A DNA stretch of 64,000 nt from Deltaproteobacteria bacterium (GTDB lineage Bacteria; Myxococcota_A; Polyangia; Polyangiales; Polyangiaceae), in assembly GCA_003235365.1 (NCBI GenBank), contig QJWJ01000049.1, forward strand, positions 44,507-108,506, given 5' to 3'. Shown piece by piece: positions 32,917 through 42,424 of the stretch; within the stretch, counting starts at the first letter, position 1, and each line of letters opens with the position of its first letter. The notes under the pieces were generated by a model. It did not search any database, was not told where the DNA came from, and saw nothing but the letters and a program-made list of their open reading frames with translations. Both the position numbers and the translations under genes were made by a program.

Positions 32917-34551
32917 ATGAACGCAATCTCACCTCGGATGCTCCTAGCGCTGCTAGCGCCGCTCGCTGTGGCTCTCGCGCTCGGAACCATTGATGCCTCA
33001 CACCACGTCCCCGCAATCATCATGGCCGTGGTCGCATTTGCGGCAGTCTGGTTTGCAGGCTCAGGCAGCCAGCCCACGCAGAGCTGGTCGTCTCTCGCCG
33101 AAGCACTCGACCGAGTGAGCGCCGGCAGAGCTCCCGAAGGTCTGCCCGCCGACGCACCCGAGGACAAGCGGCGAGCCTGGGCGGAGTTGTCGCGCCTCGC
33201 GCAACGCATCGCTGAAGCAGGTGAAAGCGCCGACAACGCGATGGCGCTCAAGCGCCTGCCCAGCGTCGAAACGGAGCTGCAAGAAGTGGTCGATGCACTG
33301 ACCTCGACAGTCCAGCTTCAGCAAGATCTTGGAGAGCAGGCAAGCAAACACACTCGGGAGATGGCAAGCGCTCTCGGTGGCGTGGCCGAACAAGCGGAAA
33401 CGCTCGTGAGCAGTGCAGAGGAGGGCAGCTCCGCAATCCTGCAGATGACGGCGACCAACGACGAGATGGCCGAGAACATCGGTGAGCTCGGTGCGAGCGT
33501 CCGTGAAAGCGTCGCTTCAATCGAAGAGATGACGTTTTCGATCAAAGAGGTCGCAAAGAACGTCGATGCGCTTTCGCTCACAGCCGAGGAAACCAGCTCG
33601 AGCATGAACGAGATGGACGTGAGCATCGATCAGGTGCAGTCCAACGCCAACGAGACGGCTCGGCTATCCGAAGAGGTGGCACGCGACGCCGAAATGGGCG
33701 CCGAAGCCATTCTCAAGACGATTGGAGAAATCTACCGGATCAAGGAGAGCAGTCAGGAAGCGGTGAGCGTGATCTCGAACCTGGGTTCCCGGATCGACGC
33801 CATCGGTCAGATCCTCAACGTGATCGACGACGTCGCCGAGCAAACCAACCTGCTGGCCCTCAACGCTGCCATCATCGCCGCACAGGCTGGCGAGCACGGC
33901 AAGGGCTTCGCGGTCGTTGCTGACGAGATCAAAGACCTCGCAGAGCGCGCAGGCGCGAGCACCAAGGAGATCGCCGACCTGATCAAGACGATTCAGTCGG
34001 AAAGCCGCAACGCGATTCAGGCGGTGGAGCGCGGCGCGCAGAACGTCGACCGAGGCGTGCAAGTGTCGAACGACGCCGAGCGCGCGCTGAAGAAGATTCT
34101 CGAAAGCTCGCAGAAGAGCACGAACATGGTCCGCGCCATCGCCCGCGCCACGGTAGAACAAGCCAAGGGCAGCAAGCAGGTTACAGACTCCATCGGCCGC
34201 ATCGCCGAGACCGTGCAGCAGATTGCGGCCGCGACCGCTGAGCAAGCGCGCGGCTCCGAGCTGATCATGACCAGCGGCGAGAAGATGCGCACCATCGCAC
34301 AACAAGTCGAGCGTTCGAGTCAGGAACAATCGCGAGGCGGACGACAGATCACCCACGCGATCGAGCACATCAGCAACATGGTGCAGCAGCTCAACCACGC
34401 TCAGAAGCAGCGCCGCCAAGATACCGAACGAGCCTTGCTCGCCACTGAAGAACTCGTCTCCTCCGCGCGTCGTCAATCAGCGACCATCGAGCGCTTGAGT
34501 CATGCGCTTCAAACCCTCGAAAGCGTGGTCGGTTCAATCGACGACAAGTAG
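32917..34551 (+). CDS. Methyl-accepting chemotaxis protein without periplasmic domain
   Basis: A 544-residue chemoreceptor-type protein. Two closely spaced membrane helices ([18 protein letters not shown] and [17 protein letters not shown]) leave only a few residues outside, so there is no periplasmic ligand domain. The rest is cytoplasmic helical coil, with the conserved hairpin tip [35 protein letters not shown] (given here only to locate residues ~300-335) and [17 protein letters not shown]. The canonical tip reads A-A-I-E-A-A-R-A-G; here I-I-A-A-Q replaces I-E-A-A-R, a notable change at the CheA/CheW contact. The ATG at 32917 has GAAG upstream. No che genes are nearby. It could sense the cytoplasm or membrane state. 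Confidence 0.9.
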   Translation: MNAISPRMLLALLAPLAVALALGTIDASHHVPAIIMAVVAFAAVWFAGSGSQPTQSWSSLAEALDRVSAGRAPEGLPADAPEDKRRAWAELSRLAQRIAEAGESADNAMALKRLPSVETELQEVVDALTSTVQLQQDLGEQASKHTREMASALGGVAEQAETLVSSAEEGSSAILQMTATNDEMAENIGELGASVRESVASIEEMTFSIKEVAKNVDALSLTAEETSSSMNEMDVSIDQVQSNANETARLSEEVARDAEMGAEAILKTIGEIYRIKESSQEAVSVISNLGSRIDAIGQILNVIDDVAEQTNLLALNAAIIAAQAGEHGKGFAVVADEIKDLAERAGASTKEIADLIKTIQSESRNAIQAVERGAQNVDRGVQVSNDAERALKKILESSQKSTNMVRAIARATVEQAKGSKQVTDSIGRIAETVQQIAAATAEQARGSELIMTSGEKMRTIAQQVERSSQEQSRGGRQITHAIEHISNMVQQLNHAQKQRRQDTERALLATEELVSSARRQSATIERLSHALQTLESVVGSIDDK

Positions 34552-34602
34552 TGCCAAACCCCAAGCCGAAGGGGATCCCCTCAGCCGCAACCACCAAAGC
34601 GG

Positions 34603-36264
34603 TCAGTCAGCGACGCTGCTTGCAGGACCACAACTCCCAGGCCCGGTCGAGACCAGAAGCTCGTAGTCGCCGACGGGGACGTTCAGCGGAACCGCGACCT
34701 CGCCCTCGAATTGACCGCTGGCATCCGTGACCAGCGCTCCGATGGGCACGGGACGCCCGCGTCCGTCTCGAAGCAGCACGTTGACACGAACCAATCCGCA
34801 GTCGGCGGAAGGGCTCTTGACTCGACCCTTCAGCAAGAATCGGCCGCCACGCATGGCTTGTTCGCCGTCGGCGAAGATGGACACTTTCACGTCTGGATCG
34901 ACCTCGCCGGCACTGGGAAGCAGCGCGGAGGCCGGTTCGTCTTGCTGCTCCGAACCGGACTCTGCACCAGCACTCTCCGTTTCGGCGGGCTGCGACGCAA
35001 CCGGAGCGGCCGTTGGTGCCAAAGACGGATCGGCCGACGCGCTTGACGCCGCGGGGTCGTTGGGTTCGGTCGCCGTCACGGCGTCGCCCTGTTCATCTGA
35101 AGAACGCACGGCTGATGAGGAATCTGCCCCGGCTCCGGTCGCGGCAGCGCCGTCAACCATGTCGGTCGCGGCTTCACTGTTGGCAGGCCAAGGCAACGGA
35201 TCGTCCGGCGCAACGTGAGGAACATCCAGTACGCCACCGACCAACATGTCCGATGCGGCTCCACCCAGATCGATGCGATGCCACAACCGCGCGTCGAACA
35301 CTTCCACCCAGGCGTGAGCCTCGTTGTGAACGAAGCGACTGGGCAACCCGAGTGCGAGCGCAGTGACGACGAACGCAAAGGAACGATGGCGACAGACTCC
35401 GACCTTCCCGAGCGCGATCTTCTGGTACAGTCGTTCACCCTGTTCGACGAACCGTTCATCCGAGGGAGCGAAGCTGCGAAAGTGCCCGACCAAGCGCGAC
35501 ACAGCATCTGCCGGAGCGGTAGCCTGAGACAGCGACAACTCGCCCAGCACGGGGTTGGCAACTGAACGCAACATTGCCGGGCGAGGCGGCAGGTACGCCT
35601 CGAGCCGTTCCCAAGTCGTTGCCCCGAAGGGGCTTCCGAATGTGGCGCGATCGATTGCCAGGTGGACGACGAGTCGCGTCGGCGCACCATCACGGGTCTG
35701 GACGAACCAGTTTTCTGCTGAATCGAACCACAAGGCGAAAGCGCCGGGGGGCTCCGTGCGCGCACCGATCACTCGCGCGGCAGGTCCAACACTCGGGATC
35801 CGAAACGGACGGTCGGCAGCCGGAGCGAGATCGATCTCCCCGAAGAACTGATCGTCGTCGCTGCGCGGCTTGCCGCCAATCGTCAAGCGACGTAGCGCCG
35901 GCTCAGCCACCACCAATTCGAGTCGTTCGTTCACCGCGTCGTAGGCAAACTGTCGCTTGAAAGGCGGAATCGCCGGCGTGAACGGGTCGGAGTAGCCGAC
36001 GCTTTGCGGACGAGACGTGTCGGAGTCGAGCCGATAATGGCCGGGGTCGGGGCTCGCGTGTGGCCCGGGGTCCGAACTGCGTGGAGCATCCGCCACACCC
36101 GACGGCAAGATCTCTCCGGGCCCCTCTGCGATGGCTTCCCTCGGACCGGAGGGTGGGATGGCGGCGCTGTCGAAATACTCGTGAAGCACCGGCGAAGCGG
36201 CCAGCAGCCCAGCGAGGCTGACACCCGCCACGATTCCGAGAAAGGGTAGCCAGCGCCGAGACAT
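34603..36264 (-). CDS. Membrane-anchored transglutaminase-like protein with C-terminal Ig/CarbD-like domain
   Basis: A 553-residue protein. An N-terminal helix (FLGIVAGVSLAGLLAASPV) anchors or exports it. Residues ~60-350 include a transglutaminase-like (papain-fold) domain with an apparently complete triad: Cys291 in VGVCRHRSFAF, His317 in NEAHAWVEVF and Asp332 in WHRIDLGGA. A Ser/Ala/Glu-rich low-complexity linker of ~90 residues follows. The last ~90 residues are a beta-sandwich-like domain (RGGRFLLKGRVKSPSADC, GRPVPIGALVTDASGQFEG). The domain may act as a protease, cross-linker or peptidase in the periplasm; the substrate is unknown. The ATG at 36264 begins the hydrophobic segment. It converges on the chemoreceptor gene, 51 bases apart. 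Confidence 0.85.
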   Translation of the reverse strand: MSRRWLPFLGIVAGVSLAGLLAASPVLHEYFDSAAIPPSGPREAIAEGPGEILPSGVADAPRSSDPGPHASPDPGHYRLDSDTSRPQSVGYSDPFTPAIPPFKRQFAYDAVNERLELVVAEPALRRLTIGGKPRSDDDQFFGEIDLAPAADRPFRIPSVGPAARVIGARTEPPGAFALWFDSAENWFVQTRDGAPTRLVVHLAIDRATFGSPFGATTWERLEAYLPPRPAMLRSVANPVLGELSLSQATAPADAVSRLVGHFRSFAPSDERFVEQGERLYQKIALGKVGVCRHRSFAFVVTALALGLPSRFVHNEAHAWVEVFDARLWHRIDLGGAASDMLVGGVLDVPHVAPDDPLPWPANSEAATDMVDGAAATGAGADSSSAVRSSDEQGDAVTATEPNDPAASSASADPSLAPTAAPVASQPAETESAGAESGSEQQDEPASALLPSAGEVDPDVKVSIFADGEQAMRGGRFLLKGRVKSPSADCGLVRVNVLLRDGRGRPVPIGALVTDASGQFEGEVAVPLNVPVGDYELLVSTGPGSCGPASSVAD

Positions 36265-36687
36265 CACTGCAGTGTAGCGAGCCAGCGGGCAAACGCCGAC
36301 CCCCCAATGACCAAGAGCGAAAAACGCGCCGCGCCCGGAGATCGACACGACCACGGCAGACAGCGTCGGAAAACGCCGGGCGTCGCAAGGTGGGAAGCGA
36401 GCATGGTCGAATTGACGCCCACGGAGGCCAGCGCTTGGCGCGGCCCCGTGCTTTGCACGATTGCTGCCAAGGTCGGGAGGCGTCGTCGATTCGACAATCC
36501 CTCAACTCAGCTGGCTGGTGCACCACCCAGATCCCACGGAGCTGACAGGCGGATCCACTGACCGCTCGTGCGGTCTCCCGCCCCCTCGCTTCGCGCAAGA
36601 CGGGGTCGAATCTGCAACGACCCCGGCGCGTTCAAAGCCAGGGAAAACATGCCACCAAGTCGGCCGTTCACGCTACGCTGCGCGACG
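36265..36687 (+). other. Divergent intergenic region before the UDPGP-sppA operon
   Basis: 423 bases between the transglutaminase-like gene (leftward) and the UDPGP-type gene (rightward). Open frames on both strands are Arg-rich shadows without ribosome-binding sites. It must hold the promoter of the UDPGP-SppA operon, but no convincing -10/-35 pair was found by eye. Confidence 0.5.
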
Positions 36688-37821
36688 ATGACTCCGACTC
36701 TCGAACAGCAGCTGGAAAACCTCCCCCAAGGCGTCCGCCAGACCCTCACCGAGCACGGGTTCGAGCCGGCGCGTCTGCTGGCGCTGGCCAGGCGCCTGCG
36801 CGGGGAAGTGCAGCATTCGAACATCGTCGAAGGCCAAGTGACCGCCTGCGAACCCGAAGACATCGGCAAGCTTCCCCCTGCGGGGTCTGAGGAGGCCAGC
36901 AAACTCGAAGCCATCGGGCTAGAAGCCCTACGCAACGGTCAGTGCGCGATGGTCGTGATGGCGGGCGGAATGGCAACGCGCATGGGTGGCGTGGTCAAAG
37001 CACTGGTCGAGGCACTCCCCGGCCAACGTTTCTTGGACCTACGCCTGAACGAAGCAACGGCTCTGGAGCGACGGTGTGGGCGACGGGTTCCCCTTTGGCT
37101 GATGACGAGCCACGCCACCGACGAGGCGATCCGCGAAGCGCTCGGCACACGCCAAGATCCGCAGTACCTCGAGACGTTCCAGCAGCAGCTCTCAGTTCGC
37201 CTGACGCCACAGGGACAACTGTTCTTGGACGACGCAGGGCAGCCGAGCGTGCACTCACCGGGCCACGGTGACCTCCCCGACGCGCTGAAGTCGAGCGGCT
37301 TGCTCGAACCATTCGTGCAAGCCGGCGGCCGCATGATCACGGTCGCGAACATCGACAACCTGGGCGCCAGCATGGACCCGCTGATCGTCGGCTACCACCT
37401 CGAACACGGCAAGCCAGCGACCTGCGAAGTGGTGGACAAGGTCGGCAGCGACCGCGGGGGTGTTCCCGTGCGCGTGAGCGGCAAGGCCCAGGTGCTCGAG
37501 GAGTTCCGTATCCCGAAGAGTTTCGATCCCGCCACGGTCCGTGTCTTCAGCACCAACACGTTCCACCTCGACGCGCGGCAACTGCTCGAACTCGACATGC
37601 CCTGGACCTACTTCACGGTGGAGAAGAAGGTCGATGGACGCCCGGCCGTGCAATTCGAGCGACTGATCGGCGAACTGACGAGTCGCCTGGACACGCAGTA
37701 CCTGCACCTTCCTCGGGAAGGAGCCGACTCACGCTTCCTGCCAGTGAAAGACTACGAGGAGCTCGAGAAGCGCCAAGGCGAAATCACGTTGGTCGCACGC
37801 GACAGGGGCATGTGCGCATGA
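36688..37821 (+). CDS. UTP--hexose-1-phosphate uridylyltransferase (UDPGP family)
   Basis: A 377-residue protein of the UDPGP family (UDP-glucose / UDP-N-acetylhexosamine pyrophosphorylases), which make UDP-sugars from UTP and sugar-1-phosphate. The nucleotide-binding loop reads VVMAGGMATRMGG and is followed at usual spacing by VPLWLMTSHATDEAI, PQGQLFLDDAG, HGDLPDALKSSGLL, ITVANIDNLGASMDP, and near the C-terminus FSTNTFHLDARQLLEL and TYFTVEKKV. The loop differs from the canonical L-x-G-G-x-G-T-R-L-G in having A-T-R-M. The ATG at 36688 gives a short N-terminal helix; longer frames upstream are implausible. Its TGA overlaps the next gene's ATG (ATGA), so it is translationally coupled to the SppA fusion. 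Confidence 0.86.
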   Translation: MTPTLEQQLENLPQGVRQTLTEHGFEPARLLALARRLRGEVQHSNIVEGQVTACEPEDIGKLPPAGSEEASKLEAIGLEALRNGQCAMVVMAGGMATRMGGVVKALVEALPGQRFLDLRLNEATALERRCGRRVPLWLMTSHATDEAIREALGTRQDPQYLETFQQQLSVRLTPQGQLFLDDAGQPSVHSPGHGDLPDALKSSGLLEPFVQAGGRMITVANIDNLGASMDPLIVGYHLEHGKPATCEVVDKVGSDRGGVPVRVSGKAQVLEEFRIPKSFDPATVRVFSTNTFHLDARQLLELDMPWTYFTVEKKVDGRPAVQFERLIGELTSRLDTQYLHLPREGADSRFLPVKDYEELEKRQGEITLVARDRGMCA

Positions 37822-40328
37822 CCGCACGCACCAGAGCCGCCGGCATTGCGCTGCTACTCAACGCTACGCTGCTGTCCAGCTACGCCGGTGCGCAAACGGC
37901 GATCGTCCGTCCCGATCGGCTGCCGGAACCCGGCAGAAGCGTGGTAACCGGGGACGACTCGACGGCCATCGCCGGAAACCCCGCCAACCTCAGCTTCATG
38001 CCCGACAGCGAGTTGCGCTGGAGCAGTGTCTACCTCGACGAAGATGCGACCGTCCCGTGGCAGGGCCATGCCGTTTCGTTCGCCGGCCAGGTTCCGCTCT
38101 TGAGCATGGCAACGGGTTTACGGCTCGACCTGTTGGCCCCCCCCGACGCCAGCGGACTGCTCGTCGACCATCACTACCAATGGTTGACTTGGGGTTTGGC
38201 CATGCGCGCGGGCCGCACGAGCGCGCTGGGGTTGAGCATCCAGGGCAGCTTCTCGGGCGGAGCTTGGGCCAACGACCTGACGAGCTTCTCCCTGGGTTAC
38301 ACGTACCGTCCCTTCGACGCACTCGCCTTCTCCTTCGTCGCGCACGACATCAATGCGCCTCGCAACAACTTCTACGAACTCGACCGCAGCTATGACGGGG
38401 GCATCGCGATTCGTCCTCTGGGGAGCAGCGCGGTCGAGCTATCGGTCGAAAGCTCCTACGTCACCGAGCAAGACGTCTGGACACCACGCGCCGTGTTGGG
38501 CATGGACATCCCCTACGTCGGTCGGCTGCGCGGCGACTTCGAAATGAGCAACCCGACACGCAAGTCGGAACGCGCCTGGCTCGCCTCCGCAGGGTTGTCC
38601 ATCTACATGAACAACATGCGCGGTTCGTCCGAACTCGGCGGCGGCGTGCTGACCGGCAACGGGTTGGGAACCAGCGATTCGTACAATCCGTATACGAGCT
38701 TCGCCGTCAAAGGCTTCCGTGAGAACACCGGCATCGAGCCGGCGCGTTACGGCATTCGAATCCGCGTCGAAGACACGCCCTCGAGTCGCGTGCACGTCGC
38801 GTTCTTGCGCCAGTTGTGGTCGCTCGCGGAGGAGCCCAACATCGACGCGGTGGTCTTCGAGATGCGGGCTGCGCCGGCCGCGAGCTTGGCGAATGCGCAA
38901 GAGCTCCGCGACGCGATCTTCGAGCTTCGCCGCGCTGGCAAACGCACCCTGTGCCATCTCGAAGCCGCCACGGGCTCGGCCATGTACGTGTGTGCGGCCG
39001 CAAACCAGACCGTCGTCAACCCGGCGGGCGGGCTGCGCTTCACCGGCCTGCGCTCTCAGCACATCTACTTGGCACGAGTGCTGGAGAATCTCGGAGTGCG
39101 CGCCGACTACGTGCGGATCGGTCCCCACAAGAGCGCTCCCGAGCAGTTCAGCGAGACACGGGCTACCGACGTCGCTCGCGCGGACAAGATCGATCTGTTG
39201 CAGCAATACGAGCGGCACTTCGCCGAAGGCATGGCGTTGGGACGCAACCTTTCCGTCAAGGAGGTGCGCGAGCGCCTCTCGCACGGACCTTTCGCTGCGC
39301 GCGAAGCCAAAGAGGCGGGCCTCATCGATGGGTACGCCTACGACGATCAGATCCAGAAACGCGTCAACGAATTGACCGGCAGAAAGACGCCACTTCGTAG
39401 TGACCAGCGCGCTCGCACCGCGCGCGCCACTCACGGCAACGAAGGTTTCGTCGCGGTCGTGCACGTCAACGGCGACCTGGTCGACGGTCGCAGTCGCGCA
39501 CTGCCGTTGATTGGCATGGACGTCGCGGGTTCATACACCATCGCCGACACGCTGAAAGCAGTTCGGGAAAACAAAGAATTCAAAGCCGTGGTCGTGCGGG
39601 TCGACAGCCCCGGGGGTTCGTCGATGGCCGCCGACGTGATGTGGCGCGAAGTACTGCTCACCGCGAAGGTCAAACCGACCGTGGTCTCGATGGGAACCGT
39701 CGCCGCGAGCGGCGGCTATTACTTGGCAGCAGGCGCAACACGCGTCTTCGCCAACCCGCTGAGCGTCACCGGAAGCATCGGCGTGTTCTACGCCAAGGCG
39801 GACGTCTCCCAGCTGCTCAACCGGGTGGGTATCGACATCGAAGTCTACAAGACGCAGTCGAACGCCGACGCCGAGTCGTTCTACCGCCCCTTCACGGCAG
39901 ACGAGCGCAAAGAACTGGAACGGCAGGTCAAGCACTTCTACCAAGTCTTCGTCGGTCGCGTCGCGCAGGGGCGAAAGATGACCAAAGAAGCCGTCGACGC
40001 GGTTGGTCAAGGGCGCGTGTGGACGGGAGAGCAGGCGTTGGCACACGGTCTCATCGACGAACTCGGCGGGCTGCGGCAGGCCATCGCCTATGCGCGACAG
40101 AAAGCGGGCCTGTCGGAAGACGCGCCGCTCGTCGAGTTGCCGAAGATCAACCAATCACTGCTCTCCCAGTTGATAGGTGTCCCGGGGCTACACGCCAAGA
40201 CGAACATCCTCGATGCCCCGATGCCCAACGGTTTTACCAAAACCCTCCGCGCGCTCGGCCCGTTCGTGGTTCACCCCGGCGACGTGCCGCTCGCCCGCCT
40301 CGATTTCACGATCAACGACTTCGAATGA
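37818..40328 (+). CDS. sppA: Signal peptide peptidase SppA with N-terminal outer-membrane-protein-like domain
   Basis: An 836-residue fusion. A signal peptide (IALLLNATLLSSYAGAQ) leads to ~270 residues that look like an outer-membrane barrel of the FadL/PorV/TraF-like sort (DDSTAIAGNPANLSF, WSSVYLDED, SLGYTYRPFDALAFSFVAHDI, AVLGMDIPYVGRLRGDFEM). The rest is a double-length SppA (serine protease, ClpP/crotonase fold) that degrades cleaved signal peptides in E. coli. Its catalytic dyad is present: Lys438 in RIGPHKSAPEQF and Ser631 in VAASGGYYLAAGA. The ATG at 37818 overlaps the preceding stop (ATGA), with AGGGG upstream; a GTG 6 bases earlier is the alternative. The next gene also starts inside its stop codon (ATGA). 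Confidence 0.88.
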   Translation: MTARTRAAGIALLLNATLLSSYAGAQTAIVRPDRLPEPGRSVVTGDDSTAIAGNPANLSFMPDSELRWSSVYLDEDATVPWQGHAVSFAGQVPLLSMATGLRLDLLAPPDASGLLVDHHYQWLTWGLAMRAGRTSALGLSIQGSFSGGAWANDLTSFSLGYTYRPFDALAFSFVAHDINAPRNNFYELDRSYDGGIAIRPLGSSAVELSVESSYVTEQDVWTPRAVLGMDIPYVGRLRGDFEMSNPTRKSERAWLASAGLSIYMNNMRGSSELGGGVLTGNGLGTSDSYNPYTSFAVKGFRENTGIEPARYGIRIRVEDTPSSRVHVAFLRQLWSLAEEPNIDAVVFEMRAAPAASLANAQELRDAIFELRRAGKRTLCHLEAATGSAMYVCAAANQTVVNPAGGLRFTGLRSQHIYLARVLENLGVRADYVRIGPHKSAPEQFSETRATDVARADKIDLLQQYERHFAEGMALGRNLSVKEVRERLSHGPFAAREAKEAGLIDGYAYDDQIQKRVNELTGRKTPLRSDQRARTARATHGNEGFVAVVHVNGDLVDGRSRALPLIGMDVAGSYTIADTLKAVRENKEFKAVVVRVDSPGGSSMAADVMWREVLLTAKVKPTVVSMGTVAASGGYYLAAGATRVFANPLSVTGSIGVFYAKADVSQLLNRVGIDIEVYKTQSNADAESFYRPFTADERKELERQVKHFYQVFVGRVAQGRKMTKEAVDAVGQGRVWTGEQALAHGLIDELGGLRQAIAYARQKAGLSEDAPLVELPKINQSLLSQLIGVPGLHAKTNILDAPMPNGFTKTLRALGPFVVHPGDVPLARLDFTINDFE

Positions 40329-41179
40329 CACAGCTGGCACTGGAGGGATTCGTCGGGGACTGGCACGCCGCGACGGGATCGGAACTCGACGCGGCCGTCG
40401 AGGGCCAACGAATCGCTCTGGTTGGCGACTGGCAGTTTCTTTTCGACGTGCTGTGCGGTCGCGCGAACTCCGCCGCGGGCCAGCTGCTCATCGACGGAAG
40501 CGACGCGCGGGGCGCCGTCATCGAAGGCCGTGTCGGGGTGGCCGATCCTCAGTTGCCAGGGTTGCCGGGCAATACTGTCGCGCAATGGATTGAGGCTCAC
40601 TGCCGCCTGCACGGGCTAGCTCCCAAACAGGCCGGCGAACGCGCGTCCGCGACGTTGGAACGTCTGGGCTTGTCCTACCTCGGGCGGTATCGGCTGGAAA
40701 GTCTGCCCGACGAGACGCTCTACGCGGCGCGCGCTGCGCTGGGTGCAGCAACGCAACCGCAAACACTCGTGTTGCCCTCTCCGGCTTGGACCGAGCAGAG
40801 TCGCCAATTCGATCAGACCCTGCTCGAAAGCCTCAATCAACATGCCGGATTGGTGCTTTGGTGCGACCCAACGCGACAACCGGAGCTGTTCTTGACGTGT
40901 GATGTCGCAGTGGTTCGGGGCGCCGCCGAGTTGCTGATCGAGAAACCAAACCAGTTGTGGACCGCCGACGGCAGCCACTACGCCGTCGTAGCGTTGAGCG
41001 ACCCGGCAACGCTCGCCAAGTTGCTGACCGAGCGCGGGGCGCAGGTGACTCAGGCCGGGGCGATGGGCGAATTGTGGGTGCGCTTGCCCGACGGCGTAGA
41101 TAGCGGTTTGCTGGTGCAAAGTGCGCTCGACAGCGGCACTCCCCTGCAGAGTGTGTACCCACTGCTGAATCGATTCTGA
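40325..41179 (+). CDS. Degenerate ABC-type ATPase homologue lacking catalytic motifs
   Basis: A 284-residue cytoplasmic protein whose order of elements follows an ABC-2-type ATPase but with the catalytic motifs lost. RIALVGDWQFLFDVLCGRAN (29-48) sits where Walker A (G-x-x-G-x-G-K-S/T) should be. GQLLIDGSDA and GVADPQLPGLPGNTVAQWIE match the strand-3/Q-loop region. LESLPDETLYAARAAL (124-139) replaces the LSGGQ signature. PQTLVLPSPAW (145-155) replaces Walker B, with no D-E. GLVLWCDP... TCDVAVVRGAAELL matches the H-loop and end of the fold, and SALDSGTPLQSVYPLLNRF resembles the usual C-terminal tail. ATP hydrolysis is not expected. The overlap with the sppA stop codon makes it part of that operon. 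The fold assignment is an inference. Confidence 0.72.
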   Translation: MTQLALEGFVGDWHAATGSELDAAVEGQRIALVGDWQFLFDVLCGRANSAAGQLLIDGSDARGAVIEGRVGVADPQLPGLPGNTVAQWIEAHCRLHGLAPKQAGERASATLERLGLSYLGRYRLESLPDETLYAARAALGAATQPQTLVLPSPAWTEQSRQFDQTLLESLNQHAGLVLWCDPTRQPELFLTCDVAVVRGAAELLIEKPNQLWTADGSHYAVVALSDPATLAKLLTERGAQVTQAGAMGELWVRLPDGVDSGLLVQSALDSGTPLQSVYPLLNRF

Positions 41180-41338
41180 GTTGGAGCTGTCCACGTCGAT
41201 GTGCGATGCGAAAGCCGCAAATTGCGGGCGCTGCACGAAACAGTGCGGCGGCATCCCTCAGCTGCCGACCAAGTGCGCAGCGGCGGCGAATCGTTTTTCC
41301 AGTAGCGTCCGTTTCGGAATCTGCTCTAAACAGCGCGC

Positions 41339-42424
41339 ATGACCGATCCCCGCGCCGCACTCCGCTCCGCACGCCGCATCGTGGTGAAGGTCGGCTCACG
41401 CCTGTTGGCAACGCAGGACACACTGATCGGCGATCTCGCCAAACAGGTCGGGATTGCGACGGGCAGCGACGCCAAGCAGTTCCTCATCGTCTCGAGCGGC
41501 GCCATCTCCATCGGCAGCCAGCTCCTCGGCTACCGTGAACGACCGCGCCAGATGGCGAAGCTCCAGGCTGCTGCTGCGGTGGGCCAGGGCGAGTTGATGC
41601 GGCGCTACTCCGAAGCGTTCGCCCCATTCGGCAAACCCGTCGCCCAGGTTCTGCTGACGCATTCGGATCTGGCCAGTCGCCGACGATTGACGAACGCTCA
41701 GCAGGCGCTGGGGGCTCTGTTCGACGCGGGGGCCGTGCCCATCGTCAACGAGAACGACACGGTTTCCACCGACGAGATCGCCTTCGGTGACAACGACCAG
41801 CTCGCATCGATGATCGTGCCGCTCGTTCAGGCGGATCTACTGCTGCTGTTGACCGACGTCGCGGGCGTGATGGACGACCAAGATCAACGCATCCCGATCA
41901 TGGCGGAAGATGCAGTCGTCGGCGCTGGCAAGAGCAAGAACGAACACGGCACCGGCGGCATGAGCAGCAAGATCGAAGCTGCGCTCAAGGCCAGTCGCTC
42001 GGGAGCCAGCGTCGTGATCGGCCCGGCGAGCGGTGAATCGATCACGAAGATCCTCGACGGCCAGGACGTGGGCACCCTGTTTACTCCACACGACAACAGC
42101 CTACGAGCGAGACAACACTGGATTGCCTACACGCTCAAACCGCGCGGAGTCATTCTGATCAACGAGGGGGCAGCGCGAGCGCTGCGCGACGGAGGGCACA
42201 GTCTGCTGCCTGTTGGAGTCGTGGGCGTGCGCGGGCAATTCAGTCGCGGTGACGCAGTGTGTTTAGAAGGCCCGGACGGCCAGGAAGTGGCGCGCGGCCT
42301 ATCACGGCTAGCCATGGTCGAAGTGGGGCGGATGGCAGGGCGCCCGAGTTCGGAACTGGCGACGACGGTGGGTTCGTTGGATACCGTAGTCGTTCACCGG
42401 GACGATCTAGTGCTGTCGTATTGA
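41339..42424 (+). CDS. proB: Glutamate 5-kinase
   Basis: A 361-residue enzyme of proline synthesis that phosphorylates glutamate to gamma-glutamyl phosphate. The amino-acid-kinase domain (~1-260) shows RIVVKVGSRLLA, IVSSGAISIGSQLL, LQAAAAVGQGELM, VPIVNENDTVSTDEIAFGDN (truncated here to key residues) and GTGGMSSKIEAA. The C-terminal ~90 residues are a PUA domain (GVILINEGAARALRDGGHSL, VRGQFSRGDAV), as in E. coli ProB (367 residues). The start ATG at 41339 follows 159 bases of non-coding sequence. proA is not adjacent, which is common. Feedback inhibition by proline is a family property. Confidence 0.96.
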   Translation: MTDPRAALRSARRIVVKVGSRLLATQDTLIGDLAKQVGIATGSDAKQFLIVSSGAISIGSQLLGYRERPRQMAKLQAAAAVGQGELMRRYSEAFAPFGKPVAQVLLTHSDLASRRRLTNAQQALGALFDAGAVPIVNENDTVSTDEIAFGDNDQLASMIVPLVQADLLLLLTDVAGVMDDQDQRIPIMAEDAVVGAGKSKNEHGTGGMSSKIEAALKASRSGASVVIGPASGESITKILDGQDVGTLFTPHDNSLRARQHWIAYTLKPRGVILINEGAARALRDGGHSLLPVGVVGVRGQFSRGDAVCLEGPDGQEVARGLSRLAMVEVGRMAGRPSSELATTVGSLDTVVVHRDDLVLSY

